Of a DNA stretch of 37,754 nt, positions 32,763 through 37,754 are shown in pieces; the first letter of the stretch is position 1; each line of letters opens with the position of its first letter. The stretch spans positions 1 through 37,754 of the forward strand of contig CAIVQB010000019.1 in NCBI GenBank assembly GCA_903907925.1, in the 5' to 3' direction. Under the pieces are notes generated by a model. That model was not told where the DNA came from, made no database searches, and saw nothing but the letters and a program-made list of their open reading frames with translations. Position numbers and translations under genes: made by a program. The stretch is from an uncultured Verrucomicrobiota bacterium (lineage in GTDB: Bacteria; Verrucomicrobiota; Verrucomicrobiia; Limisphaerales; UBA9464).

Positions 32763-33785
32763 TCACGCGGCCGGATGCGCCCACGTCCCGGAGTAAAGCT
32801 CCGCGTAGGTCGCCGACTCCGATCGCGCGGCCAAGCCGAGCACGGAGTTGAAGGCGGTCATCGGGTAGAATCTGCGGTTGAAGCGGAAAACGTACTCGTT
32901 GAGATAGGCTTGAAGGTGGTGCTGGGCGATGCAGCCGTGGTGCGTGCCCAGAATCCAAGTCTTCAGGTTGGAGAACACCAAGTGGATCATTGGCAGGTGC
33001 TGCTCGGCCTTCTCCGGGTCGCCGTTCAAATCCAACGGGGCATGCTCAAATCCGAGTGACGGCAGCCTTTCGTAGCTGTGCCAGCCATCCGTCCGGATCA
33101 ACGAACCGGGTGCAATGTTCTCCGAGATAAAGCGGGTGAGCCCTTCAGCGCCGCGCCCATCTACGACCCGGAGGCGTAACCGCCCGGCATAGTAGAGTTT
33201 TTTGAGCGGCACGCCGCCGTCGTGGGCCGCCTTGTGTTTGGCGGCCCGATCTTCGGCATCCTTCCTCAATCTCACCTCAACGGCTCCAACCACGGTGGCC
33301 TTATGGTGAACACCCCGACCTTCGCCGCGGGTTCTGCCGCCCACCAAGCACTCATCTACTTCGACTGGATGCTCCCCGCCGATGCCGTCGCGCTCAGGGC
33401 GAACCATTCCAGCACGGAGTTTATGGAGAATCTGAAATGCGGTCTCGTATCGGGAAAGCCCAAGCTGGCGTTGAAACTGGAGGGCGGATTGGCCGGGTGT
33501 TTGGGTCGTAACGAGGTAGGCACCCCAAAACCAGATGGAAAGCGGCGTTCGCGTGTGGTCCATCACGGTTCCCGCAGTCAACGAAGTGCCGAGCTTGCAG
33601 GAGCGGCAGCGGAAAACGATGGGTGCGGTTGTGCGGATGCGATAGGGCTCGTCTTTATGGCCGCACTTGTGGCAGATGAATCCATCGGGCCAGCGCACGG
33701 CTTCAAGGTACTTGGCGCAGGCCGCTTCATCGGGAAACACCCGCTGAAACTCCGGCAAACTGGTGGGGAAGCCACGCGGATCCAT
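32763..33785 (-). CDS. IS1595-family transposase
   Basis: This 340-residue transposase has an N-terminal zinc ribbon, C38-x2-C41 and C60-x2-C63, within WPDGFICHKCG and FRCRSCKLG. The DDE/N-type catalytic core follows, with D144 in VEVDECLVGG, D233 in RTDGWHSYERL, and N273/K275 in FSNLKTWILGTHHG. The end is LQAYLNEYVFRFNRR, which is characteristic of IS1595. The start ATG 33785 lies 28 bases inside the right terminal repeat. The gene is intact, so the element may be active. Confidence 0.95.
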   Translation of the reverse strand: MDPRGFPTSLPEFQRVFPDEAACAKYLEAVRWPDGFICHKCGHKDEPYRIRTTAPIVFRCRSCKLGTSLTAGTVMDHTRTPLSIWFWGAYLVTTQTPGQSALQFQRQLGLSRYETAFQILHKLRAGMVRPERDGIGGEHPVEVDECLVGGRTRGEGRGVHHKATVVGAVEVRLRKDAEDRAAKHKAAHDGGVPLKKLYYAGRLRLRVVDGRGAEGLTRFISENIAPGSLIRTDGWHSYERLPSLGFEHAPLDLNGDPEKAEQHLPMIHLVFSNLKTWILGTHHGCIAQHHLQAYLNEYVFRFNRRFYPMTAFNSVLGLAARSESATYAELYSGTWAHPAA

Positions 33786-33799
33786 AACGGATGGAAAGT

Positions 33800-36535
33800 C
33801 TAGGGTTCACGTTTTGTCAGTAAACCGGATAAGCATGGTTCCAAGGTTTCCCGCGGGTCCTCGACCATCAGGGTCTCCTTCAATCGAGTCGCATACATCC
33901 CGAAGGACAGCGGCGGAACCCGGTCCACCAAACGCAGGCGGACCGGCAACGCGCGAGCCTTGCGGTCCGCCAGGAATCCGACCGCCAGATCCCGATCCAG
34001 ATAGGTATGCATCGTGTCACGCCGGGCTTCGCGCAGCAGGACGTGATCCGGCTCGTGCTGGATCAACACGTTAAAGATCACCTCGGCGCTCCATTGCAGT
34101 TTGCGGACCGCCTTCGCCTCGCCGAAGTAGTTGCGGTAAATCATCAGGCCGGTCTGGGCTGCATTGCGGAAGTGATGTTGCAACAGGTCGGAATGCTTCA
34201 GCGCGTGGTCGAGGTCGTCGTCGAATCCGATCGGATCCAGCAGAACCGGCAAGTCGGCCATCGTGAGCCGTTGATCGGAGGTCACCGTCAGCACGAATCC
34301 GTAGTCGTCCGGCGTAACCACCGCGTTCCCGCCCCGAAGCCGCGACAGGCGGGTCGTCGCCACCCGGGCGAGGGTGTCGTTGGCGGCCCGTCCGATCAGC
34401 GTGTGGAAAAAATAGTGAATCCGCCCGGGCCGTGTTGCTGGTTCGCCTGGTTGCGGGGTTGGAGCCGGGGCACTGACCGTCGCTGTGGTCGGCTCAGGCG
34501 CGCTTCGAAACGCGCCCAACGATAGCTCGCGCTGGCGTTCTGCCGGCCGTCGTTTTCGATCCAGAGGGCGTGTCGGCGGGGGTGTTGCCGCTGCCGTCGA
34601 TGTTTCCGCGGGTTCAATGAATTCCTCCACCAGCAGTGTTTCCTCGGTGGGGATCTCACTGATCTGATGCTGCGCCGCGTGAATCCGGAACACGATGGCG
34701 GCGTTCGCCGGTTCGCACTCCAGCCGTTCCGCGACCCAGGGAATCAATCCGGGGGTTTCGCGAAACGGCATTGATTCGATCCGCGCCCGAAGTTCGGACC
34801 GGAAGGCGGCAATCTCGCGGGCCACCCGATTCGACAACGGCATCTTGTTCGCCCCCCAACGCGGCACCGTCGGCACTTCACCGTCGGCCCGCCCGACGTG
34901 CGCCTCCATCCCGTTGGTGCGTTCAAGCCTCAGTGCCCGTCCGCCCAACATGAAGATATCGCCGTGCCTCAGTCCGCGGATGAACCCTTCCTCAACGGTT
35001 CCCAAATGTCGTCCGTTGAGCTGCACCCGCACCAATCCCTCGCTGGCGATGGTGCCGATGTTTTGCAGAAAATCGCGCCGGGCCGCGCCGGGTCGGGCTT
35101 CGAAAATCCGCGGAACCTCCTGCAGAACGATGCGTCCGAAGACGTCCGAATACTGTTTCCGAAGCGAGGTTCCGCCGCCGGCCAGGTAGTCGAGGACCCG
35201 GTCGAAATCCTCCCGCGACAACTCCCGGTACGGATGACTGCGCCGCACCAGCGCGAAGGCATCGTCACATCGAATCTCGCCCAAGCACCCCATCGACATC
35301 AAATGCTGGGCCAGAACATCCAGCGGCGCTTCGGGAATGCGGACGTCGTCGAGATGACCCCGACGTGCCAGTCGCGCCGTGGCGCAACATTCGACGAGGT
35401 CATGAACGTTGGTGGCCATCAGCAATCCGCGGCTCAATTCGCCGATCCGATGCCCGGCCCGACCCGTCCGCTGCAAGGCCCGGCTCACGCCCTTGGGAGT
35501 CGACAACATGACCACCAGATCGATGGAACCAATGTCGATGCCCAGTTCGAGCGAAGTCGAGCAAACCACCGCCCGCAGTTCGCCCCGCTTGAGACGATCC
35601 TCCACCTCCAGCCGGAGATCGCGATCGAGACTGCCGTGATGACATTCGATGCTGCCGGCCAGATCGGGCAGTTTCTCCTTCAGCCAATACGTCGCGGATT
35701 CGGCACCGCTGCGGGTGTTGGTGAAAACGAGGGTCGTGCGAAACTTCCGGATCAGCCGCCCCAACGCGCCCATCATTCGCACTCCGGTGAATCCGGCCAT
35801 GGGATACGGATCCTTCTGCAAGGGCGTGTAGAGGCGCAGATCGATGCGCTTGGTGGTGGCCGCGTTGACGATCTCGCAGGACCGTTCTTCTCCGCACAGA
35901 AACCGGCTGACCCGATCGATCGGCGACACCGTGGCGCTCAGCCCAATCCGTTGCAGGGCGGATGCTCCGGGCGGGCGAATCGCCTCCAGCCGTTCCAAAC
36001 TGAGCGCGAGATGGGTGCCGCGTTTGTTTTCAGCGAGGGAATGGATTTCGTCGACGATGACCCAGCGAACGGTCGAAAGATGCGGCAGCCAGCGGGGTTG
36101 GCTGATCAACAATCCCAGGCTTTCCGGAGTGGTCACCAGGAGATGCGGCGGACGGATGAATTGCAGCCGGCGTTCCTCGACGGCGGTGTCACCCGATCGG
36201 AGTCCCACCCGGATTGGAGCCGGATCCCCATACGCCTCCTGGAGCGGGCCGGTCAGGTTGCGGGCGAGATCGTATCCCAACGCCCGAAGCGGCGAGAGGT
36301 AGAGACACTGCAAGCTGTCGCGCAATTCGCCCGCGGCGTGTTCCCGGGCCAGTGTTCGCAGGACTTCGTAGAATGCGGCGAAGGTCTTGCCGGTTCCGGT
36401 GGGGGAAATGATCAGGACATTCCGCCCTGCCCGGATCAATGGCCAGGCCTGTTCCTGGGGAGGTGTCGGCACCTGAAACCGCCCCTGGAACCAGCGTTCA
36501 AGGGGTGTCAGGACGTCGGCCGTCATTGGCTTCAT
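33800..36535 (-). CDS. Lhr-like DEAD/DEAH-box helicase, 3' end altered by IS
   Basis: This large 911-residue helicase has Walker A SPTGTGKT (residues 44-51), DEIH in VIVDEIHSLAENKRGTHL, SAT in LSATVSPIDR, and the second RecA domain with FTNTRSGAESATYWL and ELGIDIGSIDLVV and QRTGRAGHR. An Lhr-type winged-helix region and C-terminal domain follow. A proline/alanine-rich linker lies around 660-720. Such proteins take part in DNA repair or RNA metabolism. ATG 36535 is used; 36526 is also possible. The frame is open to 36805, but that is antisense to the lipoprotein gene. The last 10 residues (CLSGLLTKREP region) come from the IS end; the native end was longer. Confidence 0.92.
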   Translation of the reverse strand: MKPMTADVLTPLERWFQGRFQVPTPPQEQAWPLIRAGRNVLIISPTGTGKTFAAFYEVLRTLAREHAAGELRDSLQCLYLSPLRALGYDLARNLTGPLQEAYGDPAPIRVGLRSGDTAVEERRLQFIRPPHLLVTTPESLGLLISQPRWLPHLSTVRWVIVDEIHSLAENKRGTHLALSLERLEAIRPPGASALQRIGLSATVSPIDRVSRFLCGEERSCEIVNAATTKRIDLRLYTPLQKDPYPMAGFTGVRMMGALGRLIRKFRTTLVFTNTRSGAESATYWLKEKLPDLAGSIECHHGSLDRDLRLEVEDRLKRGELRAVVCSTSLELGIDIGSIDLVVMLSTPKGVSRALQRTGRAGHRIGELSRGLLMATNVHDLVECCATARLARRGHLDDVRIPEAPLDVLAQHLMSMGCLGEIRCDDAFALVRRSHPYRELSREDFDRVLDYLAGGGTSLRKQYSDVFGRIVLQEVPRIFEARPGAARRDFLQNIGTIASEGLVRVQLNGRHLGTVEEGFIRGLRHGDIFMLGGRALRLERTNGMEAHVGRADGEVPTVPRWGANKMPLSNRVAREIAAFRSELRARIESMPFRETPGLIPWVAERLECEPANAAIVFRIHAAQHQISEIPTEETLLVEEFIEPAETSTAAATPPPTRPLDRKRRPAERQRELSLGAFRSAPEPTTATVSAPAPTPQPGEPATRPGRIHYFFHTLIGRAANDTLARVATTRLSRLRGGNAVVTPDDYGFVLTVTSDQRLTMADLPVLLDPIGFDDDLDHALKHSDLLQHHFRNAAQTGLMIYRNYFGEAKAVRKLQWSAEVIFNVLIQHEPDHVLLREARRDTMHTYLDRDLAVGFLADRKARALPVRLRLVDRVPPLSFGMYATRLKETLMVEDPRETLEPCLSGLLTKREP
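33813..33837. repeat. Right terminal inverted repeat of the IS
   Basis: This is the exact reverse complement of 31743-31767. Read on the minus strand, its first bases now encode the foreign C-terminus of the helicase gene. Confidence 0.95.
33838..33845. repeat. Right target-site duplication of the IS
   Basis: GTTCCAAG, identical to 31735-31742. It lies inside the helicase coding sequence (codons for T-L-E). Confidence 0.95.
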
Positions 36536-36702
36536 CGTAGGCAAGGACCCGCGCAGGGCAATTCCCGGTGCCGCTCTTTCCCGATCGAAACCTCCGTTGC
36601 TTTTTTCAGCAGATCCTCTTATCAACGGGCGTGGCCCGCCGGCGCCCCATTCATCGTTCTGCTTTTGAAATCCCGCTTTCGGGTGGAAACGATCGACGCG
36701 AA

Positions 36703-37077
36703 ATGAAGCCGGCGTCCGGGGCGGGACCGCTTCGAAATTCGCTGCGAATTTCCCTCTCCGTCGGCCTGGTGGTTGCCGGAGTTTTGGCCGGATGCGCCAC
36801 CGCACCGGACTGGAGCCCGCGCGTCGGCCACTACGCCTACGACGATGCCGTGAAAGAATACGGACCGCCCGATCGCAAGGAAACGCTCACCGACGGAACC
36901 GTCGTGGCGGATTGGTTGATCAGCACGCGCCATATCATCTCCACACCGGCACCCGGATATTATCGCCGACGGTTTTGGGGTGGCGCGATGGACGTGTACG
37001 ACACGCCCGAGACGCATCTGCAATTGACCTTCGGCCCCGACCACAAGCTCACGGCCGGCAAACAGTTTTTCAAATGA
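36703..37077 (+). CDS. Small lipoprotein, unknown function
   Basis: This 124-residue product from ATG 36703 has a hydrophobic signal RISLSVGLVVAGVLAGC with a lipobox cysteine at residue 31, so it is probably a lipoprotein exported to the envelope. The mature part (APDWSPRVGHYAYDDAVKEYGPPDRKETL) is short and hydrophilic, with a YYRRRFWGG stretch and a final THLQLTFGPDHKLTAG. The 'AYDDAVKEYGPPDRKETLTDG' pattern resembles SmpA/OmlA-like small beta folds; I am not certain of that. It is divergent from the helicase and 37 bases upstream of the FtsB-like gene. Confidence 0.8.
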   Translation: MKPASGAGPLRNSLRISLSVGLVVAGVLAGCATAPDWSPRVGHYAYDDAVKEYGPPDRKETLTDGTVVADWLISTRHIISTPAPGYYRRRFWGGAMDVYDTPETHLQLTFGPDHKLTAGKQFFK

Positions 37078-37114
37078 CGATCGGTGGCGGGTAACGAAGA
37101 ACCTCCTGTGTGGA

Positions 37115-37435
37115 ATGACAGCTTCCCGAAATGACGCGGTGGAACTCGGTTGGGTCGGTTGGATGAACCGGGTCCTGGTGATCCTGATCGTCCTCGCCGT
37201 TGTGACTGCCATTGGCCTCAATTACCTGCCGCTCATCCGTGTGAACCAGAGCCTCCGCGAACGGGTGCAGCGCAAGCAGGAAGAAGTCCTGAAATTGGAA
37301 GGCGAAGTGCGCCGGATGGAGACCGAGATTCGCGCCCTCAAGGGGGATCCCCGGTTCCTGGAGCGCAAAGTGCGGGAATTGGGCTACGCCCGCCCCGACG
37401 AACTGGTTGTCACCTTCAAGGACGTCACCAGGTAG
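37115..37435 (+). CDS. FtsB/DivIC-family septum formation initiator
   Basis: This 106-residue protein has one membrane helix (residues about 18-36, RVLVILIVLAVVTAIGL). A heptad-like coiled coil follows (about 43-78: NQSLRERVQRKQEEVLKLEG and on), then GDPRFLERKVRELGYARPDELVV, the C-terminal motif of FtsB/DivIC. These bitopic proteins link division components FtsL and FtsQ. The initial MTASRNDAVELGW... may be shorter if a later ATG (37163) is used. It follows the lipoprotein gene by 37 bases. Confidence 0.85.
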   Translation: MTASRNDAVELGWVGWMNRVLVILIVLAVVTAIGLNYLPLIRVNQSLRERVQRKQEEVLKLEGEVRRMETEIRALKGDPRFLERKVRELGYARPDELVVTFKDVTR

Positions 37436-37533
37436 CCCTGCGAGCGCCGTCATCCTGCCGGCTGCCTTCTGGGTTTGGCTGCGGTGCCGGGCACCTCTTG
37501 ACACTGCCCCCGAACGCTGCAGGCCGGAGGTTT

Positions 37534-37553
37534 GGAGTCCCGCGTTGACGCGG
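37534..37553. repeat. Dispersed hairpin repeat, diverged copy 3
   Basis: GGAGTCCCGCGTTGACGCGG differs at 2 of 20 positions from the identical copies at 13876 and 28576. The stem CCGCG/CGCGG (37540-37544 and 37549-37553) is kept while the loop changes (TTGA), so the structure is conserved. Confidence 0.65.
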
Positions 37554-37574
37554 TCAGCGTGCGCTCCAGGGCGG

Positions 37575-37671
37575 GGAAGGCAAGCCTTCCGCGGTTCTCA
37601 GGGCCAAAGGCCCGGCCCCATACCAGCCTTGGGCACCGCCCAAGGTGGAGGGCTCGGTTCCACCCGAGCCC
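37575..37671. repeat. Cluster of four short perfect hairpins
   Basis: Four palindromic units follow one another: GGAAGGC-AA-GCCTTCC (37575-37590), GGGCC-AAA-GGCCC (37601-37613), CCTTGGGC-ACC-GCCCAAGG (37627-37645), and GGGCTCGG-TTCCAC-CCGAGCCC (37650-37671). Stems are 5 to 8 bp and perfect. The set resembles REP-like palindromic elements, but no REP-associated transposase gene is visible in this window. Confidence 0.7.
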
Positions 37672-37754
37672 CATATTCATTTGGGAACGAGGTGGATCGG
37701 CCGTCGTGGGTCGGATGCATGCCCAACGTTGGTCCAACGGGCTTCCATAGGGGC

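Larger units (their letters stand above)
31743..33837. mobile_element. Complete IS1595-family insertion sequence with extra genes
   Basis: The 2095-bp element has perfect 25-bp terminal inverted repeats (31743-31767 and 33813-33837, starting CATGCTTATCCGGTTTACTG) and an 8-bp target duplication. It carries the transposase (minus, 32763-33785), a 179-residue gene on the plus strand (31837-32376) and a 92-residue gene on the minus strand (32324-32602). The usual IS1595 element is about half this size; some subgroups carry passenger genes. The intact ends, undamaged transposase and exact duplication indicate a fairly recent insertion. It sits in the 3' end of the Lhr-like helicase gene. Confidence 0.92.
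37436..37754. other. Non-coding interval with hairpin cluster (end of window)
   Basis: No gene is supported here. The interval contains the third copy of the dispersed hairpin (37534-37553) and four further hairpins up to 37671, described separately. Open frames across it follow the palindromes and have no recognisable protein features. Confidence 0.55.

Noticed and set aside
32651-32851. Plus-strand frame MEQSEHTPAPAVRLERMREM... inside the IS
   Set aside because: Its first half looks somewhat protein-like, but the second half is antisense to the transposase and no start signal is visible. Left open.
36536-36805. Upstream extension of the helicase frame
   Set aside because: It is antisense to the lipoprotein gene and lacks helicase homology; the start at 36535 gives the normal N-terminus.
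37450-37737. Open frames in the right-end hairpin cluster
   Set aside because: They follow palindromes, have no family features and no coding bias.
1-37754. CRISPR arrays, rRNA, origins of replication, phage genes
   Set aside because: No regularly spaced direct repeats with unique spacers, rRNA, DnaA-box cluster or phage structural gene was seen.

Overview
The window is GC-rich bacterial chromosome. The gene content suggests a Verrucomicrobiota member, perhaps of the Limisphaerales/Pedosphaera type: LamG-domain exoproteins, a DUF4912 protein, a GH57 branching enzyme behind a YycJ-like hydrolase, a PPi-type PEP carboxykinase and sigma-54. There is no rRNA or complete tRNA to confirm the phylum, so this is inference.

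Layout. (1) 1-1793, minus strand: a partial secreted LamG protein that runs off the left edge. (2) 1966-13011, plus strand: a tightly packed surface-polysaccharide locus of ten genes. It holds rfbF and rfbG (CDP-4-keto-6-deoxyglucose synthesis), a sugar C-methyltransferase, an RfbC-type epimerase, an SDR reductase, a second zinc-ribbon methyltransferase, a CmcI-like protein, a GT2 glycosyltransferase, a YfhO-like membrane protein and a third methyltransferase. A fourth methyltransferase converges from the minus strand (13060-13803). Read together, the first genes should make and finish a CDP-linked, C-methyl-branched 6-deoxyhexose. (3) 14034-17789: a Nudix hydrolase, an MgtE Mg2+ transporter with an unusual C-terminal extension, an A-type Fe-S carrier, and a small DsrE/TusDCB-like trio that includes a 59-residue gene. 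(4) 17878-25877: a DUF4912 protein, a LolD-type ABC ATPase, a 1135-residue PPi-dependent PEP carboxykinase and rpoN. (5) 26099-30534: an MBL-fold hydrolase translationally coupled to a GH57 glucan branching enzyme, then two Opp/Dpp-type peptide-transport ATPases on the minus strand. (6) 30884-36535: two small hypothetical genes, then a complete IS1595-family element (31743-33837; 25-bp perfect terminal repeats, 8-bp target duplication) with two non-transposase genes. It is inserted in the 3' end of an Lhr-like helicase gene and has replaced the helicase's last residues. (7) 36703-37435: a small lipoprotein and an FtsB/DivIC-like division protein, followed by a cluster of short hairpins.

Several intergenic gaps hold degenerate short-word repeats or long imperfect inverted repeats, each with a different word: 13020-13053, 13833-13939, 19839-19976, 24271-24372, 30615-30852 and 37534-37671. 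They look like several families of dispersed non-coding repeats. The most notable items are the IS with extra genes and the rebuilt helicase end, the PPi-PEPCK, the DsrE-like trio, and these intergenic repeats.
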